A stretch of DNA of 5,251 bases, from contig CALGLY010000021.1 in the NCBI GenBank assembly GCA_937959095.1, positions 1 to 5,251 of the forward strand. The letters are read 5' to 3'. The translations under genes were made by a program, and so were the position numbers. The DNA comes from an uncultured Saprospiraceae bacterium (GTDB taxonomy: Bacteria; Bacteroidota; Bacteroidia; Chitinophagales; Saprospiraceae). Position 1 is the stretch's first letter. Each line of letters starts with the position of its first letter. This document shows, piece after piece, positions 1-5,018 of this stretch. The notes under the pieces were generated by a model that searched no databases, was not told where the DNA came from, and was given only the letters and a program-made list of their open reading frames with translations.

Positions 1-212
1 GTGGTGAAGTTATAGTATAATTCTTTAACAACAAAGAAATCATTCTTTTTTATTCCCTATATAAGAAATTAATTCCCATAATGGGATTTTATTTTTAATT
101 ATCCCTTTATACAAAAGTATTTCACATTTTTTTTACACAAAAAAGAAGTCATGCCAAATAAAAGGGACATAATACTTTTTCATACAAATTGTGACATCAT
201 TTTATATGAAAA
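1..212. other. A/T-rich intergenic stretch, no gene seen
   Basis: This stretch lies downstream of truB and reaches the window edge. Two plus-strand frames close within the first 20 bases (TAG at 13-15, TAA at 18-20), so at most a few codons of an upstream plus-strand gene could be present, and nothing identifies one. A 6-bp dyad, TCCCAT (74-79) and ATGGGA (81-86), is followed by a T-rich run on the plus strand. Its centre is a single base, so only a weak hairpin could form, and it is at best a marginal terminator for a plus-strand gene outside the window. A second weak stem, 181-188 with 201-208 (one mismatch), lies just past the truB stop but has no T-run on the minus strand. Confidence 0.6.
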
Positions 213-950
213 TCAATCAACTACTTTCACAGAATAATCACTACTTCCGATATGCTCTACTAAATCTTCTAAATTCCAAGCATCGTTGATATGAAAATCA
301 CCTACTTGGGTACGACGTAAAGCAGATAAATATCCTCCGCTTCGTAAAGCTTTACCAAAATCATAAGCCAAAGAGCGAATATACGTCCCTTTGCTGCAGG
401 CTGCACGGAAATCTATTTCTGGTAATTCTACGCGTGTTAAATCAAAATCGTGTATTGTGACAGGGCGTGGCTTCACTTCTATCATGATGCCCTTGCGCGC
501 TTTTTTGTAGAGAGGCTGCCCATCCACTTTTATAGCGGAGAACATAGGTGGGATTTGCTCCAAATCGCCCAAAAACTGCAATCGAGCTTGTTCTATGAGT
601 TCTTCTGTTATTTGGTCTGTAGGATAAGTGGCATCTATTTCGGTTTCGGCATCGTAGGAAGGAGTTGTTGCGCCCAAGGTGAAAGTGCCTGTATATTCCT
701 TGGATAACCCCTGAAGCTCACTGATTTTTTTGGTAAATTTACCTGTACATATAATCAATAAGCCCGTTGCCATCGGGTCGAGTGTACCTGAGTGTCCTAC
801 TTTTATCTTTTTGATACCGAGTTGGTATCGAATTTTAGAACGTATTTTATTAACCACATCAAAAGATGTCCAGCCTTTTGGCTTATCTACTAGTAGTAAT
901 GCACCCCGCTGAAAATCGTATTTCGGGAGTGGATTATCATCCTTGTTCAT
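213..950 (-). CDS. truB: tRNA pseudouridine(55) synthase TruB
   Basis: TruB converts U55 in the T-loop of most tRNAs to pseudouridine in the cytoplasm (EC 5.4.99.25). The 245-residue product opens into the family pattern at [18 protein letters not shown] (16-33). Its catalytic motif [14 protein letters not shown] is at 52-65, with Asp58 as the expected nucleophile. Further signatures are KEYTG (84-88), [20 protein letters not shown] (132-151), [14 protein letters not shown] (186-199) and LRRTQVGDF (211-219). It ends soon after the catalytic fold, so it lacks the C-terminal PUA domain of the longer E. coli enzyme; such short forms are usual in Bacteroidota. The ATG is secure because no other in-frame ATG precedes the catalytic motif. 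It has no Shine-Dalgarno site. It lies 69 bp downstream of the membrane-protein gene on the same strand, and that gap contains a candidate promoter, so co-transcription is possible but not required. Confidence 0.97.
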   Translation of the reverse strand: MNKDDNPLPKYDFQRGALLLVDKPKGWTSFDVVNKIRSKIRYQLGIKKIKVGHSGTLDPMATGLLIICTGKFTKKISELQGLSKEYTGTFTLGATTPSYDAETEIDATYPTDQITEELIEQARLQFLGDLEQIPPMFSAIKVDGQPLYKKARKGIMIEVKPRPVTIHDFDLTRVELPEIDFRAACSKGTYIRSLAYDFGKALRSGGYLSALRRTQVGDFHINDAWNLEDLVEHIGSSDYSVKVVD

Positions 951-974
951 ATTGTTTGTTACTGTTTATACTGG

Positions 975-982
975 CAAAGTTA
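975..982 (-). promoter_or_regulatory. Candidate Bacteroidota -7 promoter element for truB
   Basis: Read on the minus strand this is TAACTTTG, a full match to the TAnnTTTG -7 element used by the primary sigma factor of Bacteroidota. It lies 24 bp upstream of the truB ATG, which would give a very short 5' leader. No TTG -33 element is visible at the usual distance (about 19-20 bp upstream), and an 8-bp match in A/T-rich DNA can arise by chance. Confidence 0.4.
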
Positions 983-1019
983 AGAAAATATACATTGGGC
1001 GATAGAGAAGCTCTAAAAA

Positions 1020-1490
1020 TCACGTTTTCAAAAGCTGTTTTTCTGCTGTCGTCAATCTATATTCTTCCGAAAAGCGATCTAAGCTGGGATACAAAGAAAT
1101 AAGTAGCAGCAAGGGAATAAGCGCGAGCAATAAAAGCAATAAATTATTCTCCATAAAACCAAAAAGAACAATACACGTCAAAATAGACCCTTGTGCCAAG
1201 GTATAACGTAGGATACTCAAACTTTGATAATGTATGAATTTCTCCTTTACGGTTTTTAAGTGCATTAACTCTTGCATTTTTTGGTTTTTGATTATAAAAG
1301 AAGCCGCCATAGTGCCTGCTATTATGCATGCAGCTATCATAACAAAGAAATTATTAAAATCCCAGGCTAGGTAATAAGAATTTGTAATGAAAAAGAAAAA
1401 TGCCATGGAAAACATAAAAACTCCTGAAAGCATTGCAAAATGAATAATGCGAAGTACGTTGAACGCTGCGAGTAGGTCTGAATTTGCCAT
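1020..1490 (-). CDS. Four-helix inner-membrane protein of unknown function
   Basis: I do not recognise a named family. The 156-residue product has four strongly hydrophobic segments, at about residues 15-36, 46-67, 93-113 and 116-134. A basic loop, roughly 68-90 (KNQKMQELMHLKTVKEKFIH), separates the two helix pairs, and a short polar tail follows (YPSLDRFSEEYRLTTAEKQ). This suggests an integral membrane protein with both termini and the long central loop on the cytoplasmic side; that topology is inferred from the positive charges. It has no catalytic motif, signal peptide or transporter signature. Small four-helix proteins with a YP...D/E...L...E type tail are, from memory, common hypothetical proteins in Bacteroidota. 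The start is the ATG at 1488-1490, with helix 1 following after a short polar lead. A candidate promoter lies upstream inside the spacer of an inverted repeat, and truB follows 69 bp downstream. Confidence 0.8.
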   Translation of the reverse strand: MANSDLLAAFNVLRIIHFAMLSGVFMFSMAFFFFITNSYYLAWDFNNFFVMIAACIIAGTMAASFIIKNQKMQELMHLKTVKEKFIHYQSLSILRYTLAQGSILTCIVLFGFMENNLLLLLLALIPLLLLISLYPSLDRFSEEYRLTTAEKQLLKT

Positions 1491-1504
1491 AGTTTAATCG
1501 TTTA

Positions 1505-1634
1505 GTATTAGGTATTAAGTACAAGGTATTAGGTGAAATGCTGCCAAATCTAAATTTATAGGAAGGCATATTAAGCATTAAGCGTTCTGAAATAAATTCA
1601 AATCACCTAATACCTTGTACTTAATACCTAGTTT
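1505..1634. repeat. Inverted repeat 1: perfect 28-bp arms of GTATTAG-type heptamers
   Basis: Arms 1509-1536 and 1603-1630 are exact reverse complements over 28 bp, separated by 66 bp. The left arm region reads as consecutive 7-bp units from 1505: GTATTAG, GTATTAA, GTACAAG, GTATTAG, GTGAAAT. The spacer carries another tandem pair, ATTAAGC, ATTAAGC (1570-1583), of related sequence. The right arm overlaps the last three bases of kdsB, so its outer end supplies the TAG stop. The left arm begins 18 bp upstream of the membrane-protein ATG. The repeat therefore fills most of the gap between two minus-strand genes. There is no T-run beside the arms as an intrinsic terminator would need, although an RNA copy would form a stable stem. 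I can give no established name for this element. Confidence 0.9.
1545..1552 (-). promoter_or_regulatory. Candidate -7 promoter element inside the repeat 1 spacer
   Basis: Read on the minus strand this is TAGATTTG, matching the Bacteroidota TAnnTTTG element. It lies 54 bp upstream of the membrane-protein ATG, between the two arms of the inverted repeat. Transcription from it would start around 1538, so the 5' leader would hold one repeat arm but not its partner. No -33 TTG is seen at the usual distance, so this is a suggestion only. Confidence 0.35.
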
Positions 1635-2377
1635 TCCAAGTTATACAATTCTTTTATTCGTTCCAAATCTTCTGGTGTATCAACGCCCTGTGTTTCTAAA
1701 TCGGTGAGGGCTACCTGAATTTTATAGCCATGCTCCAGCCAGCGCAATTGCTCCAAGCGTTCTGCTTTTTCTAGTCTACTTTCTTTCAATTTAGTCAATG
1801 CTAATAAGGTTGCTCTTCGAAAAGTGTACAAGCCAATATGCTTGTAAAACGCTTGTGCTTCTAGCCATGCTGTCTCTTGCACATCTCGTATAAAAGGAAT
1901 CGTTTGGCGACTAAAATAAAGGGCTTGTCCAGTCGCCCCAAAAACTACTTTCACGACATTGGGGTTAAATAAAGTAGCTTCCGTGTTAATCTTTTTGGCA
2001 AGTGTACTGATTTGTATATTGTTACCGTCTAATAGAGGTCGGACGGCGCGTTCTATCTGTTCGGGCTGAATGAAGGGTTCATCACCTTGCACATTTATAA
2101 TGCAATCGTATTCAGGGTGACGTTCCGCGATTTCAGCACAGCGATCGGTACCACTTGGATGGTTTTCGGAAGTCATTTCTACTGCACCACCAAAAGTTTG
2201 CACATGCTTAAAAATACGGTCATCATCCGTCGCAACTATGGTTTTATCCACGATTCCGACTTTTAGCACTTGCTCATATACGCGCTGAATCATGGATTTT
2301 TCACCAATAAGCGCAAGGGCTTTTGCAGGAAAGCGCGTAGATGCGTAACGGGCTGGAATGATCGCTAAAACTTTCAT
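1628..2377 (-). CDS. kdsB: 3-deoxy-manno-octulosonate cytidylyltransferase (CMP-Kdo synthetase)
   Basis: KdsB couples Kdo to CTP, giving CMP-Kdo and pyrophosphate (EC 2.7.7.38). This is the activated sugar that the Kdo transferase adds to lipid A in lipopolysaccharide. The 249-residue protein has the full set of family motifs: nucleotide-binding IIPARYASTRFPAK (6-19), HPSGTDR (73-79), INVQGDEP (94-101) with metal-binding Asp99, YFSRQTIPF (154-162), HIGLYTFRR (180-188), LEKAERLEQLRWLEHG (202-217) and the C-terminal GVDTPEDLERIK (231-242). The open frame continues 25 codons further up to an ATG at 2452. I place the start at 2375-2377 because the family begins MKVLAIIPARYAS or similar, and the extra codons are translated from an inverted-repeat arm. 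The stop codon lies inside another repeat arm. The gene is divergent from the LysM gene. No clear ribosome-binding site or -7 element is visible upstream. Confidence 0.96.
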   Translation of the reverse strand: MKVLAIIPARYASTRFPAKALALIGEKSMIQRVYEQVLKVGIVDKTIVATDDDRIFKHVQTFGGAVEMTSENHPSGTDRCAEIAERHPEYDCIINVQGDEPFIQPEQIERAVRPLLDGNNIQISTLAKKINTEATLFNPNVVKVVFGATGQALYFSRQTIPFIRDVQETAWLEAQAFYKHIGLYTFRRATLLALTKLKESRLEKAERLEQLRWLEHGYKIQVALTDLETQGVDTPEDLERIKELYNLEN

Positions 2378-2397
2378 ATTTTTGTGATATATCTTTT

Positions 2398-2509
2398 TAG
2401 AGCAGAGAGTAGAGACCACTTCGTTGAGAGAGTCGCATTGAATTAAGTCCAATGCGTACTAATTTAAATCTCTATTCTCTCAACGAAGTGGTCTCTACTC
2501 TCTACTCTA
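2398..2509. repeat. Inverted repeat 2: 28-bp perfect arms (34 bp with one mismatch), divergent gap
   Basis: Arms 2404-2431 and 2476-2503 are exact reverse complements. After one mismatch (2403 against 2504) a further 5 bp pair, extending the arms to 2398-2431 and 2476-2509. The outer part of the right arm is heptameric (GGTCTCT, ACTCTCT, ACTCTAT at 2490-2510), and AATCTCT, ATTCTCT (2467-2480) repeat with the same period but out of phase, separated by a non-repetitive core around AACGAAGTGG. The 44-bp spacer holds its own hairpin, CGCATTG (2434-2440) pairing with CAATGCG (2450-2456). The element occupies nearly the whole gap between the divergent kdsB and LysM starts, so whatever promoters serve these genes must lie within or against it. 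It has no detectable coding role. Confidence 0.9.
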
Positions 2510-2518
2510 TAAAAGGTC

Positions 2519-3427
2519 ATGTTTTTTACTATGAACAAATCTAAAACAAATATGCTTCGTAATCCCACATTTTTAGTACTTCTATTTCTATTGACACTTT
2601 CTAGCAGCTCCATCGCCATGACGGGCGATAGCTTGCACTATTTAACAACAAAGGATACGGTCTTTTTGCAAGCAGGCACCAATGGGGAGAAAATCTTCAA
2701 ACATACCTTCGAGGAAGGGCAAACTCTTTATTCCTTAGCTCAATTTTATGGATTAAGCGTGCAGGATTTATATTACTACAATAGCTATTTAAAGCGGAGA
2801 AGTGTGGCAATAAATGATGTCATCAAAATCCCTGTAGCCAATCGTTTAGTGATTCGCTATAAAGAAGATGATTTCAAAGAAAAGGAACATGTACCTATCT
2901 ACTATATCGTAAGTAATGGAGAGACGCTCTTCCGGATTGCCAAAAAATATTTTCGAATGGATGTAGAATTCTTGAAGAAACGTAATGCCCTGAAATCAGA
3001 ACGCTTAGTGATAGGACAACGCCTGCATATTGGCTGGATAAATCTAAATGGCTTCAAAGTGGAGGAGTTGGAGCAATTACAATTTAGCAATCCTTTATTG
3101 CGCCAAAACTATCAGTTACGCAAACAATATTTGGCAAGAGGAAACGGCAGAAGAGAACGCCAACATAGAGGGCTAGCTTTACGCTCTGGATATGGAAAAA
3201 TGAAGAAAGGATTCGTAGCTTTGCACTCCAGCGCACCGATGAATTCGATTATTTTAGTTACCAATCCAAGCACAAAACGCTCGGTCTACCTGAAAGTAAT
3301 CGGACGAGTTCCTGTTTCTTATGAAGATGATAAACGCGGAGCATTGGTGGTTGTACCTAACGAAATGGCGAAAATATTAGGCGTAGTAGATCCTAGATTT
3401 TTTGCTATTGTGAAATATCATAGATAA
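2519..3427 (+). CDS. Secreted LysM protein with C-terminal RlpA-like double-psi beta-barrel
   Basis: This is a probable exported cell-wall protein. A basic lead and hydrophobic core (about 6-33, ending SSSSIA before MTG) look like a Sec signal peptide with cleavage near Ala33. Two LysM domains, which bind peptidoglycan glycans, follow at about 61-106 (EEGQTLYSLAQFYGLSVQDL) and 127-172 (VSNGETLFRIAKKY, then RLVIGQRLHIGW). A basic linker (about 200-222) leads to a domain at about 224-300 with the RlpA-type pattern FVALHSSAP, ILVTNPSTKRSVYLKVIGRVP. His236 matches the conserved RlpA histidine, but the acidic residues expected before it and the Asp of the usual NDRGP motif are absent, so I infer binding rather than lytic activity. 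The start is uncertain: ATGs at 2519, 2531 and 2552 all leave the signal core intact. The only purine-rich site (AAAAGG, 2511-2516) is too close to the first and rather far from the second. Confidence 0.85.
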   Translation: MFFTMNKSKTNMLRNPTFLVLLFLLTLSSSSIAMTGDSLHYLTTKDTVFLQAGTNGEKIFKHTFEEGQTLYSLAQFYGLSVQDLYYYNSYLKRRSVAINDVIKIPVANRLVIRYKEDDFKEKEHVPIYYIVSNGETLFRIAKKYFRMDVEFLKKRNALKSERLVIGQRLHIGWINLNGFKVEELEQLQFSNPLLRQNYQLRKQYLARGNGRRERQHRGLALRSGYGKMKKGFVALHSSAPMNSIILVTNPSTKRSVYLKVIGRVPVSYEDDKRGALVVVPNEMAKILGVVDPRFFAIVKYHR

Positions 3428-3458
3428 GCAAAGGAGAATAAAAATTAAAATAATAATG

Positions 3459-3486
3459 AAAATTAAAAATCTATTTTTTTAATTTT
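3459..3486 (+). terminator. All-A/T hairpin after the LysM gene, weak terminator candidate
   Basis: AAAATTAAAAA (3459-3469) and TTTTTAATTTT (3476-3486) pair perfectly over 11 bp with a 6-base loop, 31 bp past the LysM stop. The T-rich 3' arm resembles a terminator tail, but the stem has no G/C pairs. A related AAAATTAAAA copy at 3441-3450 suggests the symmetry may be A/T-rich low complexity. Confidence 0.3.
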
Positions 3487-3506
3487 TAGTCTTGCCTAAG
3501 CACTTT

Positions 3507-3557
3507 ATTTGATGATTCAAACCTGCTTGCAGTAGGTAAGTAAACGAATCATCAGAT
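3507..3557 (+). promoter_or_regulatory. Compound hairpin in the leader of the cystathionine beta-synthase gene
   Basis: An outer stem pairs 3507-3518 with 3546-3557: 12 pairs including one G-T, with core GATGATTC against GAATCATC. Inside it, ACCTGCT (3521-3527) pairs with AGTAGGT (3531-3537), seven pairs with one G-T, around a TGC loop. The two stems are joined by 2 bases on the left and 8 on the right. The structure ends 19 bp before the ATG at 3577. It could be a cis-acting RNA leader, a DNA operator-like dyad or a remnant intergenic repeat. It is not heptameric, unlike the other inverted repeats, and it matches no riboswitch I recognise. TTTATTTG (3504-3511), one base off TAnnTTTG, overlaps its left edge; if that were the promoter, most of the left outer arm would not be transcribed. 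Confidence 0.5.
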
Positions 3558-3576
3558 TAATAAATCAACATATATA

Positions 3577-4932
3577 ATGTACCATAAGAATATTTTAGGA
3601 ACGATTGGGAATACGCCTATGGTGCAGCTAAATAAAGTAGCTGCGGAGGTAGATGCAACGGTATTGGCAAAAGTAGAAACCTTCAATCCGGGGAACTCGA
3701 TTAAGGATAGAATGGCATTGAAAATGCTAGAAGATGCCGAAAAGCGAGGCGATTTGCTACCAGGCGGCACTATCATCGAATGTACTTCGGGCAACACGGG
3801 CATGGGCTTGGCGATTGCAGGTGCAGTGAAGGGCTACCACTCTATTTTTACGACTTCGGATAAGCAATCGAAAGAAAAAATTGATTTGCTGAAAGCCGTA
3901 GGTGCAGAAGTCATTGTTTGCCCAACCAATGTAGAAGCAGATGATCCGCGCTCTTACTATTCCGTAGCAGAACGCTTGAGCAAAGAAATTCCGAATTCTT
4001 TTTGGTTCAATCAATATGATAATTTATCCAATCGCCTAGCGCATTACGAATCTACTGGCCCAGAGATTTGGGAACAAACCGAAGGCAAAATTACGCATTT
4101 GGTAGTCGGTGTAGGCACGGGCGGCACGATTTCAGGGACGGCAAAGTACTTGAAAGAGCAAAACCCGAATATTCAAATCCTAGGAATTGATACCTATGGT
4201 TCGGTCTTCAAAAAATACCACGAAACAGGTGAATTCGATGAAAAGGAAATTTATCCTTACATCACCGAAGGCATTGGCGAAGATATTCTACCTAAAAATG
4301 TAGACTTCAAACTAATTGACCATTTCGAGAAAGTATCGGATAAAGATGGTGCGGTGATGACGCGCCGCTTGGCTCGTGAAGAAGGGATTCTTGTGGGTTA
4401 TTCTTGTGGATCAGCAGCAGCAGGTCTAGTGCAGATGAAGGAGAAATTCAAGAAGGATGATGTGGTAGTTGTCATTTTCCATGATCACGGTAGTCGCTAC
4501 GTCGGGAAGATTTTCAATGACGAATGGATGCGCGAACGCGGTTTCTTAGAGGATGAATTGCGCGTGCGGGACGTGATAGCAAAGAAGTCGGATAAGCAAT
4601 TCTTTTCGGTACAAAAGACCGAGAGTGTACGCCAAGCCTTCAACTTGATGAAAGAAAATGACATCTCGCAAATGCCTGTGATGGACAAGGAAGATATGGT
4701 TGGCGCAGTTACCGAAAGTGCGGTGCTTTCTTACTTGCTAGAAAATCCGATGCACAATACCGAAAAGTCTATCGAAGAGGTCATGCTTGCGCCTTTCCCT
4801 ATGGTGAAAGAGGATTTACTTTTGAGTCAACTAGGGCGGTACATTACAAAAGAAACGCCTGCCGTGCTTGCCGAAGACCGCGCTGGCATAAAGCATATTT
4901 TGACGAAATACGATATTATTCAAACTATTTAA
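3577..4932 (+). CDS. cbs: Cystathionine beta-synthase, PLP enzyme with C-terminal CBS domain pair
   Basis: The enzyme condenses serine and homocysteine to cystathionine (EC 4.2.1.22), the first step of transsulfuration, in the cytoplasm. The 451-residue product has the fold-type II PLP core: Lys43 in NPGNSIKDR (37-45) forms the Schiff base, TSGNTGMG (70-77) binds the substrate carboxylate, GVGTGGT (178-184) binds the PLP phosphate, and SCGS (276-279) lies at the pyridine-nitrogen site. Features pointing to cystathionine beta-synthase rather than cysteine synthase are IDTYGS followed by EGIGEDILP (231-239), SRYVGKIFNDEWM (306-318), and two C-terminal CBS domains at about 330-388 and 396-451 (ISQMPVMD, GAVTES, ILTKYDIIQ). 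The human N-terminal haem region is absent. Whether the CBS pair binds S-adenosylmethionine, as in humans, cannot be read from the sequence. No cystathionine lyase gene is in the window. The start is the first ATG, with no Shine-Dalgarno site. O-acetylserine or serine sulfhydrylase activity remains a less likely alternative. Confidence 0.93.
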   Translation: MYHKNILGTIGNTPMVQLNKVAAEVDATVLAKVETFNPGNSIKDRMALKMLEDAEKRGDLLPGGTIIECTSGNTGMGLAIAGAVKGYHSIFTTSDKQSKEKIDLLKAVGAEVIVCPTNVEADDPRSYYSVAERLSKEIPNSFWFNQYDNLSNRLAHYESTGPEIWEQTEGKITHLVVGVGTGGTISGTAKYLKEQNPNIQILGIDTYGSVFKKYHETGEFDEKEIYPYITEGIGEDILPKNVDFKLIDHFEKVSDKDGAVMTRRLAREEGILVGYSCGSAAAGLVQMKEKFKKDDVVVVIFHDHGSRYVGKIFNDEWMRERGFLEDELRVRDVIAKKSDKQFFSVQKTESVRQAFNLMKENDISQMPVMDKEDMVGAVTESAVLSYLLENPMHNTEKSIEEVMLAPFPMVKEDLLLSQLGRYITKETPAVLAEDRAGIKHILTKYDIIQTI

Positions 4933-4938
4933 TAGAGC

Positions 4939-5012
4939 GATGAGTTATGAGTGATAAATGATGAGTGTAAAAGCTTATCTCATTACTCATAACTCGTCAT
5001 TCATCACTCATC
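4939..5012. repeat. Inverted repeat 3: imperfect arms of GATGAGT-type heptamers
   Basis: Starting 6 bp after the cystathionine beta-synthase stop, four 7-bp units run in series: GATGAGT, TATGAGT, GATAAAT, GATGAGT (4939-4966). After an 11-bp gap containing AAGCTT, the complementary units follow: TCTCATT, ACTCATA, ACTCGTC, ATTCATC, ACTCATC (4978-5012). The longest exact pairing is 11 bp (GAGTTATGAGT at 4942-4952 with ACTCATAACTC at 4985-4995); end-to-end pairing of the arms matches 22 of 28 positions. Because the units repeat, several staggered pairings are possible. It sits between two plus-strand genes, ends 6 bp before the next gene's probable start, and has no T-run typical of a terminator. 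Confidence 0.85.
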
Positions 5013-5018
5013 ACTCCC

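Noticed and set aside
1..15. Possible C-terminal end (VVKL then TAG) of a plus-strand gene cut by the window edge
   Set aside because: Four codons carry no family information and two other frames also close at once, so a gene end cannot be told from chance.
74..98. Dyad TCCCAT/ATGGGA with a T-rich tail as an intrinsic terminator
   Set aside because: The dyad centre is one base, so the usable stem shrinks to about 4 bp, and no gene that would need it is visible.
450..707. Open frame of 85 codons on the plus strand inside truB
   Set aside because: It is antisense to a well-supported gene, shows no family pattern, and is explained as a shadow frame.
1354..1578. Minus-strand frame of 74 codons overlapping the membrane-protein gene and reaching into repeat 1
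   Set aside because: It is an alternative frame of a coherent four-helix protein, and its N-terminal part is translated repeat DNA.
1505..1634. Insertion sequence or MITE with target-site duplication
   Set aside because: No transposase is present, no flanking direct duplication is visible, and the three repeats share architecture but not terminal sequence.
3577..4932. Cysteine synthase (CysK/CysM) as the identity of the PLP enzyme
   Set aside because: The EGIGED segment, the SRYVGKIFNDEWM segment and the C-terminal CBS domain pair fit cystathionine beta-synthase better; cysteine synthases end before the CBS region.
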